Shown here piece after piece: positions 9,266-17,480 of a stretch of DNA of 64,000 nucleotides. Every line of letters begins with the position of its first letter. The first letter of the stretch is position 1. Origin of the DNA: a bacterium (GTDB lineage: Bacteria; Electryoneota; JAOADG01); assembly GCA_026417415.1 (NCBI GenBank), contig JAOADG010000008.1, positions 620,001 to 684,000 on the forward strand, written 5' to 3'. Made by a program: the position numbers and the translations under genes. A model generated the notes under the pieces. That model ran no database searches. It was not told the origin of the DNA and was given only the letters and a program-made list of their open reading frames with translations.

Positions 9266-9501
9266 TGGCTCAGTTACGTCATAGACGTCGTAGATGGAAA
9301 AGTAAACTAAAACATTGGTTTTCAGATGCACGTTATCGAAATCAACGAAGATATACTTTCGTAGGAGTATTTGTAATTTTAGGTGGAATCATTACTGCCA
9401 GTGGGATATCTTTTGTATCTACCAGCGGTTGGCTCGTTATTCTGATATTAATTGTTGTAACAATTGTTTGGTTGTTTATTCGCTTTTTTGATGATGTCTA
9501 A
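9265..9501 (+). CDS. small basic two-helix membrane protein
   Basis: 78 residues. The first ~27 are very basic (RHRRRRWKSKLKHW, then RNQRR). They are followed by two hydrophobic stretches (about 28-47 and 53-75) joined by a short serine-rich turn, so a membrane hairpin is likely. The GTG start overlaps the murA stop (TAGTG) and the end overlaps dnaE, so it is coupled to both neighbours. I do not recognise the family. Its conservation next to murA/dnaE would be the best clue to its function. Confidence 0.65.
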   Translation: MAQLRHRRRRWKSKLKHWFSDARYRNQRRYTFVGVFVILGGIITASGISFVSTSGWLVILILIVVTIVWLFIRFFDDV

Positions 9502-12500
9502 AAAGAAATACTACCATTTACGTGTACGAAGTGATTATAGTATTCTTTCTGCGGTTCCTACCGTAGAAGAGTTAGTGGATTTTGCTTCAGATATGGGAGT
9601 TGAAAAGTTAGCACTGACGGATTTAGGGGTAATGTTTGGTGCTTTTCAATTTCAATCTAAATGTCAAGATTGTAACCCTTCTATTCGACCCATCCATGGT
9701 ATTGAAATTTGTTTGAAAAGGAACGAAATTGGAAAAACTTTTCAAGTAATCATTTTTCCGAAAACTGAAGTAGGGTATCGAACTATATGTAAGATGACCG
9801 ATAACTACTTTAGGGACGTTAAACATCTTCCTCCTCTATGTCTTCCTGTAACTGACTTGTTTGAGCATGCAGAACAATTTGTAGTTTTAAGTGGTTTTGA
9901 AGATAGTGAGTTTTATCCACATTTACTAAATGGTGATTTCCAAGCTGCTAAAAAGATTGTTCAAGAGTGGCATTCAATTTTTGGCGATGATTTCTATATA
10001 GAATTACAAGATTTAGGGCGAGAAGAAGATAAAATAATGTTCGATGAAGTATTCAGGTTATCACAAGATACAGGTATAAAAGCAGTAATTACTAACCCAG
10101 TTTATTATCTGAAAAAAGAAGATGCGATTGCACTTGAATTACTCAAATTTATCGATCAAAAAGTGAAAGTCACAAACTTTCTCGAACATTATCAACCAGA
10201 AACCAATCAGGCCTACTTTAAAACTGAAGAAGAAATGTATTCTTTTTTCAAAGGGTATGAGGAACAACTTGAGAGAACTGTTGAAATTGCAGAAAAGTTG
10301 CACTTTCAATTGCAAACACAGACACCTCAAATGCCCAATTTTCCCATTCCTCAAGATTACAGTCCAGAAAACTTAGAGTATTTCGAGAAGTATGGAAATA
10401 CGATAGAATTAATTGATTACTATTTTATTGATCAAGTAATCAAAGGTTTACTTCATCGAAAAAAAGTAATTACCGAGGAATATAAGAAACGAATTGATAA
10501 AGAAATAGATGTTATCGTTACAAAAAAATTCAGTAGATACTATTTAGTTGTTGCGGACTTTATTCATGCAGCAAGAAAAAACAATATTTTGGTGGGACCA
10601 GGCCGTGGTTCTGTAGCAGGTTCATTAGCTGCATATGCACTCTCAATAACACACTTGGATCCAATTGAATACAAATTGATTTTTGAACGTTTTTTAAATC
10701 CTGATCGAGCTTCTGCACCAGATATGGATATTGATTTTGCTGACAGTAGGCGAAAAGAAGTAATAGATTATGTAAAAGCTAAATATGGTGAAGAAGTAGT
10801 TTGTAAAGTTACTGCTTTTAATCGAATGAAGTTAAAAGCTGCAATTAAAGATGTCGGGAGAATATTCAATTTACAAGAAGTACAGCTGAATAAATACAGC
10901 AATTTATTTTCTAAAGTAGAACCACCAGAGGATTTAGGTCATGATTTAAGCATTCAAGAAGCAATAGAATTGAGTGAAGAATTAAAGAACTCTTATAAAA
11001 ATGATGAGGTATTTAGAAAAGTTGTTGATTTTGCAAAATATATTCAAGGGCGTATTCGAGGAATTACGACCCATGCTGCAGGTGTTCTTATCGCGCCTAC
11101 AAAGATAAGCGATTTTATTCCAGTATATCGTGTAGATGAACTTACGCTGTTATCACAATTTGATAAAGATGTGATAGAAAGTGCTGGTTTATTAAAAATG
11201 GATATGTTAGGTTTAACGATGTTAACTGTAATTGATGATACGTTACATTTAATTCGATCTAATCCTCAATACAAGGATTTACTGGACGATAATGGACAAT
11301 TTGATTTAAATAAAATTCCGTTAGATGATTCGAAAACATATGAATTGTTTGGACAAGGAAAGACCAATGGAATTTTTCAATTCGAATCCAATGGGATGAA
11401 AAAGTGGTTAGTTCAGTTGAAACCGAATAGACTTGAAGATTTAATCGCAATGAACGCTTTATTTCGTCCAGGACCTATGGCTGAAATTCCCAATTATATT
11501 CAGTCAAAACATGGGAAAAAGGAAATTACTTATTTACATCCATTATTAGAACCTATCTTAAAAGATACTTATGGTGTCATTGTTTATCAAGAACATGTTA
11601 TGCAGATTGCAGTGGATGTTGCAGGCTTTACTATGTCAGAAGCAGATATTCTTCGAAAAGTGATTAGCAAAAAAAAGAAAAGTGATTTAAATAAACACTT
11701 AGAGAACAAATTCATACAAGGAGCAATCAAAAACGGTTTAACTGAAGACCAAGCAAAGACATTGTTTGATTTAATTGAAAAATTTTCAAATTATGGTTTT
11801 AATAAATCTCATAGTGCAGGCTATGCATATCTTGCTTATTTAACAGGTTACTTAAAAGCACATTTCCCTAAAGAGTATCTTGCAGCTGCATTAACTAGAA
11901 ATAGTAGCAAACCAGATCGATTAAAGACATTAATCAGTGAAGTGAGACAATTGAATGTTGAATTGCTACCACCAGATATCAATGATTCAGATGTTCACTT
12001 CAAACCGTTGCAGAAAGGTATTCGATATGGATTAGGTGCAATTAAGCAGGTTGGAGAAAAAACTGCTCGAAGCGTAATAGAAGAAAGAGAGAAAAAAGGC
12101 AAATATAAATCATTTTCAGATTTTATTTTAAGAAATGTTCCGAGTAATTGTAATCGTAAGGTTGTTGAAGCATTAATCAAATCTGGCGCATTGGATCAGT
12201 TCGGTGAACGTGCTTCTTTACTCGCTACTTTAGATGAAATGATCAGTTATTGTTCCAAAAAAAGATTGCATCATGCTTCAGAAATCGTTTTTACTGAAGA
12301 TGAAACATTTCAAATAGCAGAACCCAAATTAAGAAATGTTACAAGTGCTTCGTTAAAACAATTGCTAGAATGGGAATTGGAATTTTTATTTTATTATGCA
12401 AGTGGACATCCGTTAGAAGATTATAAATTAGAACTGGATTTATTTACTGATTCTTATTTAGTTGATGGTACATCTTGGAATAAAAAAAGAATCAAAATGG

Positions 12501-13000
12501 GTTGCATCATTAAAAGTAAAAACCTACGTACAAACCAAAAAAATGGCAATAACTACGGTGTTTTAACTATAGAAGATTACTTTGGTGATCATGGAGATGT
12601 TTTTGTGAACGATACAAAATTAAATTTGATCAAAGATGTTAATGTAGGTGATTATGTATTTATTGAAGCAATTGGTAATTATAGTGATAATGATCGTTTT
12701 ATACGAATGTTTTTAGAAAAAATAATCCCATTAACTGAAGTTTTAAATAAATTTACTAAATCTGTTAGAATTGAGCTTTTAATTGACGAAATCAATGAAG
12801 ATTTTTTACTAAGATTTCAAAACTTTGTTTATCAAAACGATGGTGATGTAGAATTAGAATTAGTCATTCGTGATCAAGATAATATTGGTAGGCAATTTAT
12901 TTTACACTCTGAAAACTTAAAAATTCAATTAAATAAACATTCATACAATATACTGAAAAGTTTTTCAAGCCAAGGCAAAGTCGAACTACTCAGATATTAA
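9491..13000 (+). CDS. dnaE: DNA polymerase III alpha subunit
   Basis: Replicative polymerase, about 1169 residues. Domains in order: a PHP domain (from HLRVRSDYSIL), the polymerase core with the catalytic acidic motif APDMDIDFADSRR and a third acid in LLKMDMLGL, helix-hairpin-helix, and a C-terminal OB fold (around MGCIIKSKNL). The PHP metal ligands are degenerate: an HxH-type site reads R-V-R, and ALTDLG replaces TDHG. Proofreading is therefore probably supplied by a separate exonuclease. I chose ATG 9491 or 9494 (MSKKKYYHL) over an upstream TTG at 9464. No good Shine-Dalgarno is seen, and translation probably depends on coupling to the small gene it overlaps. Confidence 0.95.
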   Translation: MMSKKKYYHLRVRSDYSILSAVPTVEELVDFASDMGVEKLALTDLGVMFGAFQFQSKCQDCNPSIRPIHGIEICLKRNEIGKTFQVIIFPKTEVGYRTICKMTDNYFRDVKHLPPLCLPVTDLFEHAEQFVVLSGFEDSEFYPHLLNGDFQAAKKIVQEWHSIFGDDFYIELQDLGREEDKIMFDEVFRLSQDTGIKAVITNPVYYLKKEDAIALELLKFIDQKVKVTNFLEHYQPETNQAYFKTEEEMYSFFKGYEEQLERTVEIAEKLHFQLQTQTPQMPNFPIPQDYSPENLEYFEKYGNTIELIDYYFIDQVIKGLLHRKKVITEEYKKRIDKEIDVIVTKKFSRYYLVVADFIHAARKNNILVGPGRGSVAGSLAAYALSITHLDPIEYKLIFERFLNPDRASAPDMDIDFADSRRKEVIDYVKAKYGEEVVCKVTAFNRMKLKAAIKDVGRIFNLQEVQLNKYSNLFSKVEPPEDLGHDLSIQEAIELSEELKNSYKNDEVFRKVVDFAKYIQGRIRGITTHAAGVLIAPTKISDFIPVYRVDELTLLSQFDKDVIESAGLLKMDMLGLTMLTVIDDTLHLIRSNPQYKDLLDDNGQFDLNKIPLDDSKTYELFGQGKTNGIFQFESNGMKKWLVQLKPNRLEDLIAMNALFRPGPMAEIPNYIQSKHGKKEITYLHPLLEPILKDTYGVIVYQEHVMQIAVDVAGFTMSEADILRKVISKKKKSDLNKHLENKFIQGAIKNGLTEDQAKTLFDLIEKFSNYGFNKSHSAGYAYLAYLTGYLKAHFPKEYLAAALTRNSSKPDRLKTLISEVRQLNVELLPPDINDSDVHFKPLQKGIRYGLGAIKQVGEKTARSVIEEREKKGKYKSFSDFILRNVPSNCNRKVVEALIKSGALDQFGERASLLATLDEMISYCSKKRLHHASEIVFTEDETFQIAEPKLRNVTSASLKQLLEWELEFLFYYASGHPLEDYKLELDLFTDSYLVDGTSWNKKRIKMGCIIKSKNLRTNQKNGNNYGVLTIEDYFGDHGDVFVNDTKLNLIKDVNVGDYVFIEAIGNYSDNDRFIRMFLEKIIPLTEVLNKFTKSVRIELLIDEINEDFLLRFQNFVYQNDGDVELELVIRDQDNIGRQFILHSENLKIQLNKHSYNILKSFSSQGKVELLRY

Positions 13001-13001
13001 T

Positions 13002-13463
13002 ATGGTAGTGGTTGTACAACGAGTGTTCAATGCAAAAGTTGGAGTTTCTGAAAAAATTGTTTCGGAAATTTCAAAGGGCTTGCTTTGTTACGTATCTTAT
13101 CGTAGTAGTGATGATGAAAATGTGTTTAGATGGATAATCCATAAAATTCTCAATTTGAGAATTTTCCCAAATGATGAAACAAGTGATCGATTTGATTTAT
13201 CTGTAAAAGATGTACATGGCGAAATTTTAGTGATATCTAATTTTACTTTACATGCAAATTGTAAAAAAGGATTACGTCCAGATTTTATTCAAGCTTCGTC
13301 TCCTATTTTAGCGAGAGAACAGCATCAACAATTTTTAACGATGTTATCAACGCAATATCCTTTGTGTAAAGATGGACAATTTGGTGCATTGATGAATGTT
13401 TCTTCTATCAATTACGGACCAGTTACAATTATTTTAAGTTATGGCGAGGGTGATTCTATCTAA
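13002..13463 (+). CDS. dtd: D-aminoacyl-tRNA deacylase
   Basis: Removes D-amino acids (and glycine) mischarged on tRNA. 153 residues, typical length. It starts MVVVVQRV, close to the usual M-x-x-VIQRV. The two active-site motifs are SNFTLHA (residues 79-85), usually SQFTLYA, and NYGPVT (137-142), the cross-subunit Gly-cisPro motif. The Gln-to-Asn change in the first motif is unusual. The gene follows dnaE by one base and its stop overlaps the next ATG. Confidence 0.9.
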   Translation: MVVVVQRVFNAKVGVSEKIVSEISKGLLCYVSYRSSDDENVFRWIIHKILNLRIFPNDETSDRFDLSVKDVHGEILVISNFTLHANCKKGLRPDFIQASSPILAREQHQQFLTMLSTQYPLCKDGQFGALMNVSSINYGPVTIILSYGEGDSI

Positions 13464-14041
13464 TGATCGGTTTTGTTGAAGTAACAGTAATCGGAATAAC
13501 TATCTCCCAATATGTTCAACATTATGGAGTACTGCTTCAGGATAAAACTCCAGAAGAACGACTCTTAACTATTTTTATTGGTGCTGCTGAAGCGCAAACG
13601 ATAAGGAATCTATTACAACAGATTCAATCTCCCAGACCTTTGACGTATGATTTAATCAAAAACATTTTAACAGTTAGCGGAATTACAGTCAAACAGGTTC
13701 TCATTACGGAGCTTAAAGATGATGTATTTTATGCCGAGATCTACTTGGATGTTCAAGGTGAGGAACGTGTAATTGATGCTAGACCTTCGGATGCCATTGC
13801 TTATGCATTAAAGTGGAAGGTTCCGATTTATGTATCTGAAGCTGTAATGCAGGAAGCCGGTTTTTCTAAAAAAAGTGAAATCATATTAAAGTCTGAGGAA
13901 GATGAAAAAGAAAAACAGAAACGAGAAATCAATGCCTTAAAACAGTTGTTAAATGAACTGATTTCTCAAGAAAAATTCGAAGAAGCTGTTGTTATCCGTG
14001 ATCGTATCAAGAAGTTAGAAGGAAATATCCAAGATGAGTGA
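13463..14041 (+). CDS. bifunctional nuclease-domain (DUF151) protein with UVR motif
   Basis: The N-terminal ~135 residues match the bifunctional nuclease/DUF151 family, with GAAEAQTIRNLL, FYAEIYLDVQG and the signature DARPSDAIAYALK. The C-terminal ~40 residues (LKQLLNELISQEKFEEAVVIRDRIKKLE) form a UVR coiled hairpin as in UvrB/UvrC. This combination is common in FCB bacteria. The nuclease role in bacteria is poorly tested, so DNA or RNA metabolism is only an inference. It overlaps dtd and the next gene. Confidence 0.85.
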   Translation: MIGFVEVTVIGITISQYVQHYGVLLQDKTPEERLLTIFIGAAEAQTIRNLLQQIQSPRPLTYDLIKNILTVSGITVKQVLITELKDDVFYAEIYLDVQGEERVIDARPSDAIAYALKWKVPIYVSEAVMQEAGFSKKSEIILKSEEDEKEKQKREINALKQLLNELISQEKFEEAVVIRDRIKKLEGNIQDE

Positions 14042-14321
14042 CCAGAATAGTCCACTATTTTTGACACTTGTCTATCAATTTCAACATCTTGCAATGGTAG
14101 CATTAGGAAAACTCCCTGGGCCTGATGGAAAAATTGGCCCAATCGATTTAGATGCTGTTCAATTTTCGATACAAATGCTAGAGATGTTAGAGAAAAAATG
14201 TAAAGGTAATTTAACAAATGATGAAGAAAGAATTTTGCAAAATGAGCTTACCAATTTACGACTTAATTATGTAGAAGAATATAATAAATCAACTTCAAAG
14301 AATGCTGCAGAAACAAAGTAA
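14034..14321 (+). CDS. DUF1844 family protein
   Basis: 95 residues. The N-terminal half has the DUF1844 pattern: a hydrophobic LFLTLVYQFQHLAMVALGKL segment, a Pro-Asp turn, then a helix DLDAVQFSIQMLEMLEKK and a charged C-terminus. Function is unknown. It overlaps the upstream nuclease-domain gene by 8 bp. A strong hairpin with a T-tract lies 23 bases after its stop and may end this transcription unit. Confidence 0.75.
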   Translation: MSDQNSPLFLTLVYQFQHLAMVALGKLPGPDGKIGPIDLDAVQFSIQMLEMLEKKCKGNLTNDEERILQNELTNLRLNYVEEYNKSTSKNAAETK

Positions 14322-15210
14322 AAGTACCAATTTTCAGTTTCTGCAAAATAGTCGTTATAAAGATAACGACTATTTTGTTTTTTTTCGTTTAATACGGATA
14401 GAAAACTGTCTAATAGCATCAGCCGCACTTCTTTTAGGAAATACATTAGCCGATGGGATCATATCAGTGAAGGTTATTCATGGGATGATCGCGGCTTTTT
14501 TTTTAACGGCAGCTAGCAATATTCACAATGACTACTTAGATTATCAAGTAGACAAAATCAATCGCCCTGAAAGACCGTTGCCTAAAGGAAAGTTCTCTAT
14601 GAAATGGACAGTATTGTTCAGTATACTATTTTATTCATTGGGGTTATGTGTCACTTTTTTTTGGGAATGGAAGTATACGCTTTTTTATTTGCTCTTAGTT
14701 GTATTGTCATTGTGGTATAATATGGTTGGAAAAAAAATTGCAATAATTGGAAATATTACAATTGCATTTTTTGGGGCTTTAGTTCCGTTTATGGGTGCGA
14801 TGATTGCTGAAAATGTAGCAAAAGGAGTTTTTCCCGCTTTATTGGTTTTTATTGTATTTTTAGCACGTGAAATTGCTAAAGATATGGATGATAAAGAAGG
14901 TGATCTATTCAATAGTATCAAAACAATTGCATTTTATTTGAATGACCATCAAGTTCAAATGATTTTAATTGGTTTAAATTGTATTGTGGTAGTTGTTTTA
15001 ACATTAAAATTTTTCTTCTATAATTCATACTTTGGAATCATTAATTCTACGTTATTTTTTTTAATTATAGGACTATTCGGATTTATGATTTATCAATTTT
15101 ATAAATATCCAAAAAAAAAGAAAACTTTTTGGCGATTCACAGCTAATTTGTATAAACTGGTTTTAGTTGTAGGAATTTTGTTTTTGTTGTCTCATTATTA
15201 TCAAGTGTAA
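14302..15210 (+). CDS. UbiA family prenyltransferase (DGGGP-synthase-like)
   Basis: Integral-membrane prenyltransferase of about 302 residues with roughly eight hydrophobic helices. The first Asp-rich motif is NDYLDYQVD (residues 76-84), followed by KINRPERPLP. The second is REIAKDMDDKEGD at about 190. These two blocks resemble the geranylgeranylglyceryl-phosphate geranylgeranyltransferases of archaeal ether-lipid synthesis and their FCB homologues more than menaquinone or heme-O enzymes. Substrate assignment is inference. The only in-frame ATG that keeps the first helix is 14302, which overlaps the DUF1844 gene and puts a terminator-like hairpin inside codons ~15-26. maf follows immediately. 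Confidence 0.85.
   Translation: MLQKQSKSTNFQFLQNSRYKDNDYFVFFRLIRIENCLIASAALLLGNTLADGIISVKVIHGMIAAFFLTAASNIHNDYLDYQVDKINRPERPLPKGKFSMKWTVLFSILFYSLGLCVTFFWEWKYTLFYLLLVVLSLWYNMVGKKIAIIGNITIAFFGALVPFMGAMIAENVAKGVFPALLVFIVFLAREIAKDMDDKEGDLFNSIKTIAFYLNDHQVQMILIGLNCIVVVVLTLKFFFYNSYFGIINSTLFFLIIGLFGFMIYQFYKYPKKKKTFWRFTANLYKLVLVVGILFLLSHYYQV
14345..14385 (+). terminator. terminator-like hairpin inside the ubiA-family 5' end
   Basis: AAAATAGTCGTTAT (14345-14358) and ATAACGACTATTTT (14363-14376) pair perfectly over 14 bp around an AAAG loop. They are followed by G and eight T residues (14378-14385). Position and structure are those of an intrinsic terminator for dtd-nuclease-DUF1844, yet it lies within the reading frame of the prenyltransferase. 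It may attenuate that gene. The stem is A+T-rich with a GTCG core, so strength is moderate. Confidence 0.7.
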
Positions 15211-15777
15211 ATGAAATTAATTTTAGCAAGTTCTTCACCGCGTCGTTCCGAAATCTTATACAAAATTGGTTTAACCCATGAGATAATTCAACCAAATGTA
15301 CCAGAAGAGAGAAAAGCAAATGAAACTATACAAGAGCACGTGGTTCGTTTGTCTAAAGAAAAAGTTCAATTCGTTGCAAATAATGTAAATGAAGACGCGT
15401 TCATTCTTGGTGCTGATACAATGGTGGTACTTGAAGATAAATGGTTGGGAAAACCATCAAATGAAGAAGAGGCCTTTCAAATTCTATCACTTTTATCCGG
15501 TAAAAGTCATTTGGTTTATACAGGATTTACTATTTTGTACAATAAGTACAACAAAATCATATCAGATTACGAGGTTACTAAAGTTTTTTTCAAAACACTT
15601 CAACCAGATGAAATTTGTGAGTATATTTTAACAGGCGAGCCATTCGACAAAGCAGGTGCATATGGATTTCAAGGTTTTGGAGCAAGGTACATTTATCGTA
15701 TAGAAGGATGCTTTTACAACGTTATGGGATTACCCGCATCTAAAGTTTATGAGGCATTGAAAACACTTGAATGGTAA
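15211..15777 (+). CDS. maf: Maf family nucleoside triphosphate pyrophosphatase
   Basis: House-cleaning enzyme that hydrolyses non-canonical or pyrimidine NTPs. LILASSSPRR at the N-terminus is the family signature. GADTMVVLEDKWLGKP carries the metal-binding acid, and KAGAYGFQGFGA is the third conserved block. 188 aa is normal. ATG follows directly on the upstream TAA. The last bases overlap the next gene. Confidence 0.94.
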   Translation: MKLILASSSPRRSEILYKIGLTHEIIQPNVPEERKANETIQEHVVRLSKEKVQFVANNVNEDAFILGADTMVVLEDKWLGKPSNEEEAFQILSLLSGKSHLVYTGFTILYNKYNKIISDYEVTKVFFKTLQPDEICEYILTGEPFDKAGAYGFQGFGARYIYRIEGCFYNVMGLPASKVYEALKTLEW

Positions 15778-16273
15778 CAAAAAGAAGCAATTAAGTTTGT
15801 TTTTTGAGGAACCAAAAGAAGAACATACTCGCAAAAATAGATCGAGTAAACGCACCGCTACAACTTCACGTTTAACCTTTAAATTAGTCACTATTCCTGA
15901 AGAAGAACAACAAAATAAAAATCCTTACGATTTAAAAGAGCTAAGAGAAAAATGGAATTATTCTGTTGAAGATGTTCATAATCTTACCAAAATACCGATT
16001 AAACACCTCATTGCATTAGAATCTGGTGAAAGAACGTTTTTACCACCAATTCATGTTCGTGCGTTTTTAAGAACTTTAGGTAATTTATACAATGTAGATT
16101 GGAAATTATTGAATCCACCTGAAGCAACCATTCCTCCTTTACCTGAAATCCGAACACTAGATGAAATAGGGTCCGAAGAAGTAAAACCTACCTTTTGGCA
16201 ATCATTACTGATATTTTTAATTGACCTCCCTAAAAAAGTGTATAAAAAATTTTTTTCAAAAATAGATCAATAA
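15767..16273 (+). CDS. RodZ-like helix-turn-helix protein
   Basis: 168 residues. A basic, low-complexity N-terminus (KNRSSKRTATTSR) is followed by a RodZ/HTH_25-type domain at about residues 55-115, with DLKELREKWNYSVEDV, TKIPIKHLIALESGE and FLPPIHVRAFLRTL. The C-terminus has one short hydrophobic stretch (SLLIFLIDL) and a basic tail. It resembles the cytoplasmic part of RodZ, but the periplasmic domain is missing and the membrane segment is weak. The start is TTG 15767 inside maf; an ATG at 15771 is in another frame. A role in cell shape is only suggested by homology. Confidence 0.7.
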   Translation: MNGNKKKQLSLFFEEPKEEHTRKNRSSKRTATTSRLTFKLVTIPEEEQQNKNPYDLKELREKWNYSVEDVHNLTKIPIKHLIALESGERTFLPPIHVRAFLRTLGNLYNVDWKLLNPPEATIPPLPEIRTLDEIGSEEVKPTFWQSLLIFLIDLPKKVYKKFFSKIDQ

Positions 16274-16356
16274 TTTTAATCAGAGAATTTCTGCATTAGA
16301 TTTCTTGTTTAAATTCTAAATCAGTATTTTTTGTAAGAAATAAAAATGGGGGATTA

Positions 16357-17466
16357 TTGAAAAAGAGGAGAAGATCCCGAGAAGTTCAAATTGGTAATAT
16401 TACAATTGGTGGCAATCATCGAATTGCTGTCCAATCTATGACTATGACCAATACTTCAGATGTCGCAGCTACTGTCGCTGAGATTAAACGATTAGAAGCG
16501 GTTCATTGTGATATTATTCGCGTTACAGTACCCGATCAAGATGCAGTAAATGCCCTACCTGAAATTAAAAAGCAAATAACAATTCCTTTAGTCGCAGACA
16601 TCCATTTCAACTATAGAATTGCCTTAAAAGCATTGGAAACAAATGCGATTGATAAAATCCGAATCAATCCAGGCAATATAGGAGGTGTTGATCGTTTTCG
16701 CGAAGTTATTCGTGAAGCTAAAGCAAGGAACATTCCTATACGTGTAGGTGTTAATAGCGGTTCATTAGAAGACGATTTAGTGGAAAAATACAAAGGCGTT
16801 ACACCTCAAGGAATTGTTGAATCAGCAATGCGTCAAGTTGAAATCTTAGGAGAAGAGGATTACCACAATGTAGTTTTTTCATTAAAAGCTACAGATGTTC
16901 CATTTATGATTGAAAGCTATCGTGGATTTGCTGCACTTACAGATTACCCTTTGCATTTAGGAGTTACTGAAGCGGGACCAAAAGGGAGTGGTACTATCAA
17001 ATCTGCAATTGGTATAGGTGCCCTATTAGCGGATGGTATTGGCGATACCATTCGAGTTAGCTTAACTGCAGACGTTATCGAAGAGGTGAAAACAGGTTTT
17101 CAAATTCTTCGCGCTTTAAATTTGTATAATGATGGAATTAATATCATTGCTTGCCCCACATGTGGCAGAATTCAAGTAAACTTAGTCAAGTTAGTGCAAG
17201 AGATTGAAGAGCGAGTAGCAACGATCAAAAAATCTCTCAATGTTGCCATTATGGGGTGTGCTGTAAATGGTCCTGGTGAAGCAAGAGAAGCTGATATAGG
17301 AATTGCTTGTGGAAAAGGGTCTGGTTTGCTTTTTGTGAATGGTAAAGTAGTAAGAAAAGTAAAAGAAGAAGAAATTGTTGATGTTCTAATTCAAGAAATT
17401 GAAGAATGGGAACCCAATCAAAATAATTACGAACAAAATGCGAATAATATAATTTTGATGGAGTGA
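16357..17466 (+). CDS. ispG: 4-hydroxy-3-methylbut-2-enyl diphosphate synthase
   Basis: Iron-sulfur enzyme of the MEP pathway that converts MEcPP to HMBPP. The N-terminal TIM barrel begins at VQSMTMTNT. The C-terminal cluster-binding region has ACPTCGRIQ and GCAVNGPGEA, supplying three cysteines. 369 aa fits the short bacterial two-domain form. The start is TTG 16357, with GGGGG at 16348-16352 as ribosome site; the ATG at 16346 is out of frame. An 83-bp gap upstream may hold a promoter, but I see no convincing pair of boxes. Confidence 0.95.
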   Translation: MKKRRRSREVQIGNITIGGNHRIAVQSMTMTNTSDVAATVAEIKRLEAVHCDIIRVTVPDQDAVNALPEIKKQITIPLVADIHFNYRIALKALETNAIDKIRINPGNIGGVDRFREVIREAKARNIPIRVGVNSGSLEDDLVEKYKGVTPQGIVESAMRQVEILGEEDYHNVVFSLKATDVPFMIESYRGFAALTDYPLHLGVTEAGPKGSGTIKSAIGIGALLADGIGDTIRVSLTADVIEEVKTGFQILRALNLYNDGINIIACPTCGRIQVNLVKLVQEIEERVATIKKSLNVAIMGCAVNGPGEAREADIGIACGKGSGLLFVNGKVVRKVKEEEIVDVLIQEIEEWEPNQNNYEQNANNIILME

Positions 17467-17480
17467 GCAAAGAGGGTATA

